From contig NC_135263.1 of NCBI RefSeq assembly GCF_964204865.1, positions 994,501 through 1,058,500 on the forward strand: DNA of 64,000 nucleotides, written 5' to 3'. Positions 1-9,190 of this stretch are shown here, one piece after another (the stretch's first letter is position 1; every line of letters begins with the position of its first letter). The notes under the pieces were generated by a model. The model did no database searches and was not told where the DNA came from. It saw only the letters and a list, made by a program, of their open reading frames with translations. Source of the DNA: Styela clava. Its lineage: Eukaryota > Chordata > Ascidiacea > Stolidobranchia > Styelidae. The translations under genes were made by a program, and so were the position numbers.

Positions 1-240
1 GTCAGAAGTCTTGTTTGAGGTTTGAAACGACATCTGGTGACCTGTGACCCCGGAGACAAGTTTTCAGCGTCAAATGCGACACTAAACTAATTTTCGCAAT
101 TTGATCATGTGGTAATATTATTAAAACAAGCGAAAATATTCAATCCAGGTGTCAGTGATTCATCGCCAAGTGCTTTAGTTAGAATACAAAACACATCCTT
201 CTTCAGCACTTCCGTAAGCAATCCCGTACTTAACAAGGAA
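1..240. other. No recognised feature
   Basis: AT-rich non-coding sequence at the left edge. I see no coding potential, RNA gene or terminal repeat here. Confidence 0.5.
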
Positions 241-915
241 TAATGGGTGGTTTGCAGCTAGGCGGTAGGCTACAGCGTGCTCAGCGTTAGGAATACACTC
301 GACATCGCACCTTCGATCCCTCTGCGTGGGTTTGCAGGTCCGTATCACATTCGGAGGTTAATTTTATGCGAGAGGGTTGCTGTACTCCTCGACACTATTC
401 ACGTTACCGCTGGTCGGTTACGGATTTCTTCACCATCAAGTCCATACCTCTAAAAACAAATACCGTATATGCTCGTTTAACCGCCCGGTCTTGATTGAGC
501 GCCCGTTTGAATAGCCGCCCGGTGTGAAAGCTGATTTTTCAGTGGTAGAGAACAATAGGAAATAAGAAGCGTATTATGAGGAATTACTCTTAAGACGTGA
601 ATAATTTGCGTTTGACATGGAAAAAGGATTAATGTCGTCAAATATTTGTCTTCAAAGATACCGGTATCGTAATTTTTGTGTATAATTTCACTTTAAAAAT
701 AACAAGCGCTCCTGCTTGAATAAGCGCCGGTTTGAATGAGGGCCAGGTTAGTGAGTTTGTTTAAAAAAAATAAGCGCCCGGGCTATTAAACGAGCAAATA
801 CGGTAACTGGCTAACTAACCCACACCTGACATGGATGGTAACCGGACGAGAGGTCGTGGTTAGCCCTAGGATCAAGCCGTCTTTTGTACTTTACTCTCCC
901 CGGGGATAAATATGT
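241..915 (+). repeat. tRNA-derived SINE-like repeat, split by a MITE
   Basis: The left part has a tRNA-like head with an A-box-like stretch near 255-270 and a B-box-like CTTCGATCCC near 312. A tail follows with blocks such as CTGGTCGGTTACGG and, after the inserted element, GGCTAACTAACCC and a GGGATAAAT-type end. Related tails occur near 13.15 kb and 21.7 kb, so this is a dispersed family. The body is interrupted at 463-803 by a Tc1-like MITE; the other copies read straight through that point. The tRNA origin is inferred from the box-like motifs only. Confidence 0.45.
463..803. mobile_element. Tc1/mariner-like MITE (341 bp)
   Basis: The ends are inverted repeats: CCGTATATGCTCGTTTAA on the left and the complement of CCGTATTTGCTCGTTTAA on the right. 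TA dinucleotides flank both sides (461-462 and 804-805). It has no coding capacity. It sits inside a SINE-like repeat whose other copies lack it, which gives an empty site. TA target use suggests Tc1/mariner; the exact family is not fixed. The interior has repeated GCGCCCGG-type motifs. Confidence 0.8.
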
Positions 916-1067
916 AAACCTGTCAAACAACTGAAAACGAACTGTCTTTACTAGTGTGCACACGAATATTCAGATCTGCAAATGGACTGCAAGCAATCTA
1001 TCGTGAACATCCGATGCCACAATAAGCCGCATTATAATACAATAGTATGTTAAATAGTAGGCTTAAG

Positions 1068-1432
1068 CAGGGGTCGGCAACCTTTTATCGCTCGCGGGCC
1101 AAAATTAAAGCTTGCAAGTCATTAGCGGGCCGCACATATTTAAAAAAAAAGTTAAAAACCGAATGGATGGCCAATGAATCACCTTTTTCACACAGATCCG
1201 ACGTTAAATTTCAAACAGCGCGCGAAGACTGATCATTTGAATATTTTCTGCGCCATTAAACCATTTGGACTCGGCATCAACTACGTTTTGTTGCCATTTG
1301 TCTAATTATAATAAAATTATAGGCTCATTAAACGAGATTTATATACTTGTTAGATTATAATATAATTTAGTCTAAATCAGTGAAGCGTCGCGGGCCGGAT
1401 ACGTCCCGCGGGCCGTAGGTTGCCTACCCCTG
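1068..1432. mobile_element. hAT-type MITE (about 365 bp)
   Basis: It begins CAGGGGTCGGCAACC and ends GGTTGCCTACCCCTG, the usual hAT-type terminal inverted repeat. The flanking 8-mers GCTTAAGC (1061-1068) and GCCTAAGC (1433-1440) are a target duplication with one mismatch; one terminal base can be assigned to either side. GC-rich GCGGGCCG subterminal motifs sit at both ends. No transposase is encoded. Confidence 0.82.
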
Positions 1433-1440
1433 GCCTAAGC

Positions 1441-1859
1441 TATAGACAGGATCGAATCTAGACGATGAGAAATAAACAGGCTACGACATTTGTGGCCCCT
1501 CTTCAACAATGAGATCTTCATAGAATATATTATGACGCGATGAATTGATTTTGAAAATTGCTTGAAAATGAATTATAGTTCAAAAATTAAATGTTGAGAC
1601 GAACACGCGGCGGTGAGGGGCGGATCTGGTCGGAGAACACCGTCATAACGAAATCGCCTCTAGTTTTCGGAATCATAAGAACTATACCTGTCCCTGTGCT
1701 ATTTCGAAAATTCGCATTGGCGATAACGATGTGATATGTGATGATATCATCAATCACGACAAAAGTTACCGCACTCAAATCATCTCGTTTTTATTAAGGG
1801 TGCATTATACTGCACGTCACTATATTTCGAATATGCACATTTGTAATTGTGACGCAATT
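1441..1859. other. Non-coding, with a diverged relative of the 123-bp repeat
   Basis: There is no gene. From about 1640 the sequence weakly resembles the 123-bp tandem unit that follows (ATCACGAC and ACCGCACTCAAATCATCTCG-like blocks). Confidence 0.4.
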
Positions 1860-2125
1860 TGTAATGACGTCACCAATTATGACACGAATAACCGTAATGA
1901 AACCACCTAATCTTTCTGAAACGTTTGACGCGTTGCTCGAGGGGCTATCTCCAAAATTTGCAATATCAATTATGACGTAATCAGCAATGACGTCACCAAT
2001 CACGCCAAGAATAACCGTAATGAAACCGCCTCATCTTTCTGAAACGTTTGATGTATTGCTCGAGAGGCTATCTCCAAAATTCGCATCATCGATTATGACG
2101 TAATCAGTGATGACGTCACGAATCT
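1860..2125 (+). repeat. 123-bp tandem repeat with TGACGTCA palindromes
   Basis: Two units and the start of a third are spaced 123 bp apart, with AATGACGTCACC at 1863 and 1986 and the equivalent at 2109. Each carries the 8-bp palindrome TGACGTCA, the consensus CREB/ATF site, plus a second TATGACGTAA-type half-site. Whether any factor binds is unknown. The block directly precedes the minisatellite and the 5S array. Confidence 0.75.
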
Positions 2126-2148
2126 TATGCCTCCCGCGCCATTGTCGA

Positions 2149-2429
2149 GTTGTATTCAGTGGTGTTCAGTTGTATTCGTTGCGTGTATTCAGTTGTTTTC
2201 AGTTCTGTTCAGTCGTATTCAGTTTTGTTCAGTTGTTTTCAGTTGTATTCAGCTGTGTTCAGTTATATTCAGTTGTATTCATTTTCAAACTTATGTCACG
2301 TGCCACGAGCCGTGTATTCAGTTGTGTGCGGTAGTATTCAGTTGTGTTCAGTTTTTGTATTCAGTTGTATTCAGTTGTTTTCAGTTGTGTTCAGTTGTAT
2401 TCAGTTGTATTCAGTTATATTCAGTTTTT
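2149..2429 (+). repeat. TTCAGTTGT minisatellite
   Basis: Short units of about 10-11 bp (TGTATTCAGT, TGTGTTCAGT, TGTTTTCAGT) are repeated, with one interruption around 2283-2325. All three forward frames stay open because of the repeat, which yields spurious CFQLCS-like peptides. It runs directly into the truncated left end of the first 5S unit. Confidence 0.9.
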
Positions 2430-2437
2430 GACAACAC

Positions 2438-2551
2438 CCGACACTCGGTATTCCCAGCCGGTCACCCATGCAAGTACTAACCGAGCCCGACATTGCTTAA
2501 CTTCCGAGATCAAACGAGATCGGGTGCATTCAACGTGGTATGGTTGTAGGC
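2438..2551 (-). rRNA. 5S rRNA unit 1, 3' end altered
   Basis: First unit. The last few bases of the RNA (left side) are replaced at the junction with the minisatellite, so the acceptor-like stem I cannot close. The loop C region is full length with one substitution (AAACG on the plus strand). Confidence 0.85.
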
Positions 2552-2633
2552 GATGAAGTAGTAGTCTATTCGGCTATTTGTATTTCGCAGTTGTTAGAAA
2601 ACAGAGCAAAATCGAATGAAACGGCGACGAAAA
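2552..2633 (-). promoter_or_regulatory. Representative 5S spacer: TATA-like element and terminator
   Basis: Read on the RNA strand, the spacer upstream of each gene has AAATA at about -28 to -24, the place where many animal 5S genes have a TATA-like element. The base run directly after the previous gene's end is TTTT, a Pol III stop. In ten units (5, 6, 8, 9, 15, 16, 22, 26, 27, 33) that run is TTGT, and the next TTTT lies roughly 27 nt further on. Confidence 0.6.
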
Positions 2634-2741
2634 GCCTACGACACTCGGTATTCCCAGCCGGTCACCCATGCAAGTACTAACCAAGCCTGACATTGCTTAA
2701 CTTCCGAGATCGGGTGCATTCAACGTGGTATGGTTGTAGGC
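2634..2741 (-). pseudogene. 5S rRNA unit 2, 10-nt deletion
   Basis: 108 nt. The 10-nt loop C/helix III deletion is present. TTTT directly follows the RNA end. Confidence 0.9.
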
Positions 2742-2823
2742 GATAAAGTAGTAGTCTATTCGACTATTTGTATTTCGCAGTTGTTAGAAAACAGAGTAAA
2801 ATCGAATGAAACGGCGACGAAAA

Positions 2824-2940
2824 GCTTACGACATTCGGTATTCCCAGCCGGTCACCCATGCAAGTACTAACCGAACCCGACATTGCTTAACTTCCGAGAT
2901 CGACGAGATCGGGTGCATTCAACGTTGTATTGTTGTAGGC
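2824..2940 (-). rRNA. 5S rRNA unit 3, 117 nt
   Basis: Near full length but lacks one base in the GATCTCG spacer, and has two changes near the RNA 5' end. A copy of it recurs as unit 13. Confidence 0.85.
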
Positions 2941-3022
2941 GATAAAGTAGTAGTCTATTCGGCTATTTTTATTTCGCAATTGTTAGAAAACAGAGCAAAA
3001 TCGAATGAAACGGCGATGAAAA

Positions 3023-3130
3023 GCTTACGACACTCGGTATTCCCAGCCGGTCACCCATGCAAGTACTAACCGAGCCCGACATTGCTTAACTTCCGAGATC
3101 GGGTGCATTCAACGTGGTATGGTTGAAGGC
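3023..3130 (-). pseudogene. 5S rRNA unit 4, 10-nt deletion
   Basis: 108 nt. It also carries a change in the 5' stem (GAAGGC on the plus strand). Confidence 0.9.
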
Positions 3131-3212
3131 GATAAAGTAGTAGTCTATTTGGCTATTTGTATTTCGCAGTTGTTAGAAAACAGAGCAAAATCGAATGAAA
3201 CGGCGACGACAA

Positions 3213-3330
3213 GCCTACGACACTCGGTATTCCCAGCCGGTCACCCATGCAAGTACTAACCAAGCCCGACATTGCTTAACTTCCTAGATCGAACGAGATC
3301 GGGTGCATTCAACGTGGTATGGTTGTAGGC
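3213..3330 (-). rRNA. 5S rRNA unit 5, full length
   Basis: 118 nt with a CCTAGATC variant. The downstream T-run is changed to TTGT. Confidence 0.93.
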
Positions 3331-3412
3331 GATAAAGTAGTAGTCTATTCGGCTATTTGTATTTCGCAGTTATTAGAAAACAGAGCAAAATCGAATGAAA
3401 CGGCGACGACAA

Positions 3413-3520
3413 GCCTACGACACTCGTTATTCCCAGCCGGTCACCCATGCAAGTACTAACCGAGCCCGACATTGCTTAACTTCCGAGATCGGGTGCATTC
3501 AACGTGGTATGGTTGTAGGC
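3413..3520 (-). pseudogene. 5S rRNA unit 6, 10-nt deletion
   Basis: 108 nt. It is the only 10-nt-deletion unit that also has the TTGT terminator variant. Confidence 0.9.
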
Positions 3521-3602
3521 GATAAAGTAGTAGTCTATTTGGCCATTTGTATTTCGCAATTGTTAGAAAACAGAGCAAAATCGAATGAAACGGCGATGAA
3601 AA

Positions 3603-3710
3603 GCTTACGACACTCGGTATTCCCAGCCGGTCACCCATGTAAGTACTAACCGAGCCCGACATTGCTTAACTTCCGAGATCGGGTGCATTCAACGTGGTAT
3701 GGTTGTAGGC
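3603..3710 (-). pseudogene. 5S rRNA unit 7, 10-nt deletion
   Basis: 108 nt, with one substitution in the CATGCAAG block (CATGTAAG). Confidence 0.9.
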
Positions 3711-3792
3711 GATAAAGTAGTAGTCTATTTGGCTATTTGTATTTCGCAGTTGTTAGAAAACAGAGTAAAATCGAATGAAACGGCGACGACAA

Positions 3793-3910
3793 GCCTACGA
3801 CACTCGGTATTCCCAGCCGGTCAGCCATGCAAGTACTAACCAAGCCCGATATTGCTTAACTTCCTAGATCGAACGAGATCGGGTGCATTCAACGTGGTAT
3901 GGTTGTAGGC
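3793..3910 (-). rRNA. 5S rRNA unit 8, full length
   Basis: 118 nt, related to unit 5, with extra changes (CAGCCATGC, CCCGAT) in the C-box region. TTGT downstream. Confidence 0.9.
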
Positions 3911-3992
3911 GATAAAGTAGTAGTCTATTCGGCTATTTGTATTTCGCAGTTATTAGAAAACAGAGCAAAATCGAATGAAACGGCGACGACAA

Positions 3993-4110
3993 GCCTACGA
4001 CACTCGTTATTCCCAGCCGGTCACCCATGCAAGTACTAACCGAGCCCGACATTGCTTAACTTCCGAGATCGAACGAGATCGGGTGCATTCAACGTGGTAT
4101 GGTTGTAGGC
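3993..4110 (-). rRNA. 5S rRNA unit 9, full length
   Basis: 118 nt, close to consensus apart from CTCGTTAT near the RNA 3' end. TTGT downstream. Confidence 0.93.
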
Positions 4111-4192
4111 GGTAAAGTAGTAGTCTATTCGGCTATTTGTATTTCGCAGTTGTTAGAAAACAGAGCAAAATCGAATGAAACGGCGACGAAAA

Positions 4193-4300
4193 GCCTACGG
4201 CACTCGGTATTCCCAGCCGGTCACCCATGCAAGTACTAACCAAGCCTGACATTGCTTAACTTCCGAGATCGGGTGCATTCAACGTGGTATGGTTGTAGGC
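4193..4300 (-). pseudogene. 5S rRNA unit 10, 10-nt deletion
   Basis: 108 nt, with one change in the terminal stem (TACGG). Confidence 0.9.
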
Positions 4301-4382
4301 GATAAAGTAGTAGTCTATTCGGCTATTTGTATTTCGCAGTTGTTGGAAAACAGAGCAAAATCGAATGAAACGGCGACGAAAA

Positions 4383-4500
4383 GCCTTCGACACTCGGTAT
4401 TCCCAGCCGGTCACCCATGCAAGTACTAACCGAGCCCGACATTGCTTAACTTCCGAGATCAAACGAGATCGGGTGCATTCAACGTGGTATGGTTGTAGGC
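4383..4500 (-). rRNA. 5S rRNA unit 11, full length
   Basis: 118 nt with the AAACG variant and CCTTCG in the terminal stem. TTTT downstream. Confidence 0.92.
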
Positions 4501-4582
4501 GATGAAGTAGTAGTCTATTCGGCTATTTGTATTTCGCAGTTGTTCAAAAACAGAGCAAAATCGAATGAAACGGCGACGAAAA

Positions 4583-4690
4583 GCCTACGACACTCGGTAT
4601 TCCCAGCCGGTCACCCATGCAAGTACTAACCAAGCCTGACATTGCTTAACTTCCGAGATTGGGTGCATTCAACGTGGTATGGTTGTAGGC
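4583..4690 (-). pseudogene. 5S rRNA unit 12, 10-nt deletion
   Basis: 108 nt, with a GATTGGG change at the deletion joint. Confidence 0.9.
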
Positions 4691-4772
4691 GATAAAGTAG
4701 TAGTCTATTCGACTATTTGTATTTCGCAGTTGTTAGAAAACAGAGTAAAATCGAATGAAACGGCGACGAAAA

Positions 4773-4889
4773 GCTTACGACATTCGGTATTCCCAGCCGG
4801 TCACCCATGCAAGTACTAACCGAACCCGACATTGCTTAACTTCCGAGATCGACGAGATCGGGTGCATTCAACGTTGTATTGTTGTAGGC
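4773..4889 (-). rRNA. 5S rRNA unit 13, 117 nt
   Basis: Same one-base loss and 5' changes as unit 3, lying 1,949 bp further on. Confidence 0.85.
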
Positions 4890-4971
4890 GATAAAGTAGT
4901 AGTCTATTCGGCTATTTTTATTTCGCAATTGTTAGAAAACAGAGCAAAATCGAATGAAACGGCGATGAAAA

Positions 4972-5079
4972 GCTTACGACACTCGGTATTCCCAGCCGGT
5001 CACCCATGCAAGTACTAACCGAGCCCGACATTGCTTAACTTCCGAGATCGGGTGCATTCAACGTGGTATGGTTGAAGGC
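4972..5079 (-). pseudogene. 5S rRNA unit 14, 10-nt deletion
   Basis: 108 nt, GAAGGC variant. It starts the first 2,160-bp higher-order repeat. Confidence 0.9.
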
Positions 5080-5161
5080 GATAAAGTAGTAATCTATTTG
5101 GGTATTTGTATTTTGCAGTTGTTAGAAAACAGAGCAAAATCGAATGAAACGGCGACGACAA

Positions 5162-5279
5162 GCCTACGACACTCGGTATTCCCAGCCGGTCACCCATGCA
5201 AGTACTAACCAAGCCCGACATTGCTTAACTTCCTAGATCGAACGAGATCGGGTGCATTCAACGTGGTATGGTTGTAGGC
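5162..5279 (-). rRNA. 5S rRNA unit 15, full length
   Basis: 118 nt, CCTAGATC variant, TTGT downstream. Its twin is unit 26. Confidence 0.93.
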
Positions 5280-5361
5280 GATAAAGTAGTAGTCTATTCG
5301 GCTATTTGTATTTCGCAGTTATTAGAAAACAGAGCAAAATCGAATGAAACGGCGACGACAA

Positions 5362-5479
5362 GCCTACGACACTCGTTATTCCCAGCCGGTCACCCATGCA
5401 AGCACTAACCGAGCCCGACATTGCTTAACTTCCGAGATCGAACGAGATCGGGTGCATTCAACGTGGTATGGTTGTATGC
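5362..5479 (-). rRNA. 5S rRNA unit 16, full length
   Basis: 118 nt with AGCACTAACC, and TATGC at the RNA 5' end that would disrupt stem I. TTGT downstream. Confidence 0.9.
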
Positions 5480-5561
5480 GGTAAAGTAGTAGTCTATTCG
5501 GCTATTTGTATTTCGCAGTTGTTAGAAAACAGAGCAAAATCGAATGAAACGGCGACGAAAA

Positions 5562-5669
5562 GCCTACGACACTCGGTATTCCCAGCCGGTCACCCATGCA
5601 AGTACTAACCAAGCCTGACATTGCTTAACTTTCGAGATCGGGTGCATTCAACGTGGTATGGTTGTAGGC
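5562..5669 (-). pseudogene. 5S rRNA unit 17, 10-nt deletion
   Basis: 108 nt with a TTTCGAG change. Confidence 0.9.
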
Positions 5670-5751
5670 GATAAAGTAGTAGTCTATTCGGCTATTTGTA
5701 TTTCGCAGTTGTTGGAAAACAGAGCAAAATCGAATGAAACGGCGACGAAAA

Positions 5752-5869
5752 GCCTACGACACTCGTTATTCCCAGCCGGTCACCCATGCAAGTACTAACC
5801 GAGCCCGACATTGCTTAACTTCCGAGATCAAACGAGATCGGGTGCATTCAACGTGGTATGGTTGTAGGC
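5752..5869 (-). rRNA. 5S rRNA unit 18, full length
   Basis: 118 nt, AAACG and CTCGTTAT variants. TTTT downstream. Confidence 0.93.
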
Positions 5870-5951
5870 GATGAAGTAGTAGTCTATTCGGCTATTCGTA
5901 TTTCGCAGTTGTTGGAAAACAGAGCAAAATCGAATGAAACGGCGACGAAAA

Positions 5952-6069
5952 GCCTACGACACTCGGTATTCCCAGCCGGTCACCCATGCAAGTACTAACC
6001 AAGCCCGACATTGCTTAACTTCCGAGATCGAACGAGATCGGGTGCACTCAACGTGGTATGGTTGTAGGC
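5952..6069 (-). rRNA. 5S rRNA unit 19, full length
   Basis: 118 nt with GCACTCAACG near the RNA 5' side. TTTT downstream. Confidence 0.93.
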
Positions 6070-6151
6070 GGTAAAGTAGTAGTCTATTCGGCTATTTGTA
6101 TTTCGCAGTTGTTAGAAAACAGAGCAAAATCGAATGAAACGGCGACGAAAA

Positions 6152-6259
6152 GCCTACGACACTCGGTATTCCCAGCCGGTCACCCATGCAAGTACTAACC
6201 AAGCCTGACATTGCTTAACTTCCGAGATCGGGTGCATTCAACGTGGTATGGTTGTAGGC
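6152..6259 (-). pseudogene. 5S rRNA unit 20, 10-nt deletion
   Basis: 108 nt, otherwise close to consensus. Confidence 0.9.
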
Positions 6260-6341
6260 GATAAAGTAGTAGTCTATTCGACTATTTGTATTTCGCAGTT
6301 GTTGGAAAACAGAGCAAAATCGAATGAAACGGCGACGAAAA

Positions 6342-6459
6342 GCCTACGACACTCGGTATTCCCAGCCGGTCACCCATGCAAGTACTAACCGAGCCCGACA
6401 TTGCTTAACTTCCGAGATCAAACGAGATCGGGTGCATTCAACGTGGTATGGTTGTAGGC
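6342..6459 (-). rRNA. 5S rRNA unit 21, full length
   Basis: 118 nt, AAACG variant, TTTT downstream. Confidence 0.93.
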
Positions 6460-6541
6460 GATAAAGTAGTAGTCTATTCGGCTATTTGTATTTCGCAGTT
6501 ATTAGAAAACAGAGCAAAATCGAATGAAACGGCGACGACAA

Positions 6542-6659
6542 GCCTACGACACTCGTTATTCCCAGCCGGTCACCCATGCAAGTACTAACCGAGCCCGACA
6601 TTGCTTAACTTCCGAGATCGAACGAGATCGGGTGCATTCAACGTGGTATGGTTGTATGC
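6542..6659 (-). rRNA. 5S rRNA unit 22, full length
   Basis: 118 nt, CTCGTTAT and TATGC variants, TTGT downstream. Confidence 0.92.
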
Positions 6660-6741
6660 GGTAAAGTAGTAGTCTATTCGGCTATTTGTATTTCGCAGTT
6701 GTTAGAAAACAGAGCAAAATCGAATGAAACGGCGACGAAAA

Positions 6742-6849
6742 GCCTACGACACTCGGTATTCCCAGCCGGTCACCCATGCAAGTACTAACCAAGCCTGACA
6801 TTGCTTAACTTTCGAGATCGGGTGCATTCAACGTGGTATGGTTGTAGGC
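6742..6849 (-). pseudogene. 5S rRNA unit 23, 10-nt deletion
   Basis: 108 nt with the TTTCGAG change of unit 17, lying 1,180 bp from it. Confidence 0.9.
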
Positions 6850-6931
6850 GATAAAGTAGTAGTCTATTCGGCTATTTGTATTTCGCAGTTGTTGGAAAAC
6901 AGAGCAAAATCGAATGAAACGGCGACGAAAA

Positions 6932-7049
6932 GCCTACGACACTCGTTATTCCCAGCCGGTCACCCATGCAAGTACTAACCGAGCCCGACATTGCTTAACT
7001 TCCGAGATCAAACGAGATCGGGTGCATTCAACGTGGTATGGTTGTAGGC
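6932..7049 (-). rRNA. 5S rRNA unit 24, full length
   Basis: 118 nt, AAACG and CTCGTTAT variants; twin of unit 18 at 1,180 bp. Confidence 0.93.
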
Positions 7050-7131
7050 GATGAAGTAGTAGTCTATTCGGCTATTCGTATTTCGCAGTTGTTGGAAAAC
7101 AGAGCAAAATCGAATGAAACGGCGACGAAAA

Positions 7132-7239
7132 GCCTACGACACTCGGTATTCCCAGCCGGTCACCCATGCAAGTACTAACCGAGCCCGACATTGCTTAACT
7201 TCCGAGATCGGGTGCATTCAACGTGGTATGGTTGAAGGC
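7132..7239 (-). pseudogene. 5S rRNA unit 25, 10-nt deletion
   Basis: 108 nt, GAAGGC variant. It starts the second 2,160-bp higher-order repeat. Confidence 0.9.
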
Positions 7240-7321
7240 GATAAAGTAGTAATCTATTTGGGTATTTGTATTTTGCAGTTGTTAGAAAACAGAGCAAAAT
7301 CGAATGAAACGGCGACGACAA

Positions 7322-7439
7322 GCCTACGACACTCGGTATTCCCAGCCGGTCACCCATGCAAGTACTAACCAAGCCCGACATTGCTTAACTTCCTAGATCG
7401 AACGAGATCGGGTGCATTCAACGTGGTATGGTTGTAGGC
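7322..7439 (-). rRNA. 5S rRNA unit 26, full length
   Basis: 118 nt, matches unit 15. TTGT downstream. Confidence 0.93.
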
Positions 7440-7521
7440 GATAAAGTAGTAGTCTATTCGGCTATTTGTATTTCGCAGTTATTAGAAAACAGAGCAAAAT
7501 CGAATGAAACGGCGACGACAA

Positions 7522-7639
7522 GCCTACGACACTCGTTATTCCCAGCCGGTCACCCATGCAAGCACTAACCGAGCCCGACATTGCTTAACTTCCGAGATCG
7601 AACGAGATCGGGTGCATTCAACGTGGTATGGTTGTATGC
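7522..7639 (-). rRNA. 5S rRNA unit 27, full length
   Basis: 118 nt, matches unit 16 including TATGC. TTGT downstream. Confidence 0.9.
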
Positions 7640-7721
7640 GGTAAAGTAGTAGTCTATTCGGCTATTTGTATTTCGCAGTTGTTAGAAAACAGAGCAAAAT
7701 CGAATGAAACGGCGACGAAAA

Positions 7722-7829
7722 GCCTACGACACTCGGTATTCCCAGCCGGTCACCCATGCAAGTACTAACCAAGCCTGACATTGCTTAACTTTCGAGATCG
7801 GGTGCATTCAACGTGGTATGGTTGTAGGC
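7722..7829 (-). pseudogene. 5S rRNA unit 28, 10-nt deletion
   Basis: 108 nt, matches unit 17. Confidence 0.9.
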
Positions 7830-7911
7830 GATAAAGTAGTAGTCTATTCGGCTATTTGTATTTCGCAGTTGTTGGAAAACAGAGCAAAATCGAATGAAAC
7901 GGCGACGAAAA

Positions 7912-8029
7912 GCCTACGACACTCGTTATTCCCAGCCGGTCACCCATGCAAGTACTAACCGAGCCCGACATTGCTTAACTTCCGAGATCAAACGAGATCG
8001 GGTGCATTCAACGTGGTATGGTTGTAGGC
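7912..8029 (-). rRNA. 5S rRNA unit 29, full length
   Basis: 118 nt, matches unit 18. Confidence 0.93.
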
Positions 8030-8111
8030 GATGAAGTAGTAGTCTATTCGGCTATTCGTATTTCGCAGTTGTTGGAAAACAGAGCAAAATCGAATGAAAC
8101 GGCGACGAAAA

Positions 8112-8229
8112 GCCTACGACACTCGGTATTCCCAGCCGGTCACCCATGCAAGTACTAACCAAGCCCGACATTGCTTAACTTCCGAGATCGAACGAGATCG
8201 GGTGCACTCAACGTGGTATGGTTGTAGGC
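8112..8229 (-). rRNA. 5S rRNA unit 30, full length
   Basis: 118 nt, matches unit 19. Confidence 0.93.
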
Positions 8230-8311
8230 GGTAAAGTAGTAGTCTATTCGGCTATTTGTATTTCGCAGTTGTTAGAAAACAGAGCAAAATCGAATGAAAC
8301 GGCGACGAAAA

Positions 8312-8419
8312 GCCTACGACACTCGGTATTCCCAGCCGGTCACCCATGCAAGTACTAACCAAGCCTGACATTGCTTAACTTCCGAGATCGGGTGCATTCA
8401 ACGTGGTATGGTTGTAGGC
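8312..8419 (-). pseudogene. 5S rRNA unit 31, 10-nt deletion
   Basis: 108 nt, matches unit 20. The spacer to its right holds the one difference I noticed between the two higher-order repeats (A at 6281, G at 8441). Confidence 0.9.
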
Positions 8420-8501
8420 GATAAAGTAGTAGTCTATTCGGCTATTTGTATTTCGCAGTTGTTGGAAAACAGAGCAAAATCGAATGAAACGGCGACGAAA
8501 A

Positions 8502-8619
8502 GCCTACGACACTCGGTATTCCCAGCCGGTCACCCATGCAAGTACTAACCGAGCCCGACATTGCTTAACTTCCGAGATCAAACGAGATCGGGTGCATTCA
8601 ACGTGGTATGGTTGTAGGC
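8502..8619 (-). rRNA. 5S rRNA unit 32, full length
   Basis: 118 nt, matches unit 21. Confidence 0.93.
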
Positions 8620-8701
8620 GATAAAGTAGTAGTCTATTCGGCTATTTGTATTTCGCAGTTATTAGAAAACAGAGCAAAATCGAATGAAACGGCGACGACA
8701 A

Positions 8702-8819
8702 GCCTACGACACTCGTTATTCCCAGCCGGTCACCCATGCAAGTACTAACCGAGCCCGACATTGCTTAACTTCCGAGATCGAACGAGATCGGGTGCATTCA
8801 ACGTGGTATGGTTGTATGC
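8702..8819 (-). rRNA. 5S rRNA unit 33, full length
   Basis: 118 nt, matches unit 22; TTGT downstream. Confidence 0.92.
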
Positions 8820-8901
8820 GGTAAAGTAGTAGTCTATTCGGCTATTTGTATTTCGCAGTTGTTAGAAAACAGAGCAAAATCGAATGAAACGGCGACGAAA
8901 A

Positions 8902-9009
8902 GCCTACGACACTCGGTATTCCCAGCCGGTCACCCATGCAAGTACTAACCAAGCCTGACATTGCTTAACTTTCGAGATCGGGTGCATTCAACGTGGTATG
9001 GTTGTAGGC
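8902..9009 (-). pseudogene. 5S rRNA unit 34, 10-nt deletion
   Basis: 108 nt, matches unit 23. Confidence 0.9.
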
Positions 9010-9091
9010 GATAAAGTAGTAGTCTATTCGGCTATTTGTATTTCGCAGTTGTTGGAAAACAGAGCAAAATCGAATGAAACGGCGACGAAAA

Positions 9092-9190
9092 GCCTACGAC
9101 ACTCGTTATTCCCAGCCGGTCACCCATGCAAGTACTAACCGAGCCCGACATTGCTTAACTTCCGAGATCCAACGTGGTATGGTTGTAGGC
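9092..9190 (-). pseudogene. 5S rRNA unit 35, 19-nt deletion
   Basis: 99 nt. The loss extends further towards the RNA 5' side and removes the GCACCC block. The higher-order repeat match ends inside it at about 9169. Confidence 0.9.

Larger units (their letters stand above)
4972..9169 (-). repeat. 2,160-bp higher-order repeat of 11 5S units, two copies
   Basis: Units 14-24 and 25-35 match one-to-one at an offset of exactly 2,160 bp, including private variants. I noticed a single base difference (6281 versus 8441). Similarity ends inside unit 35. Smaller periods also occur: 1,180 bp (units 16-18 and 22-24), 1,949 bp (units 2-5 and 12-15) and 580 bp (units 4-6 and 7-9). Confidence 0.93.

Noticed and set aside
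2107-2480. Cysteine/serine/phenylalanine-rich forward frames (FSCIQLCSVV)
   Set aside because: They arise from the TTCAGT minisatellite, which is open in all three phases; no gene context.
2552-2633. Spliced-leader gene in the 5S spacer
   Set aside because: Some tunicates link these genes, but the spacer has no leader-like sequence with a GTAAG donor or an Sm site.
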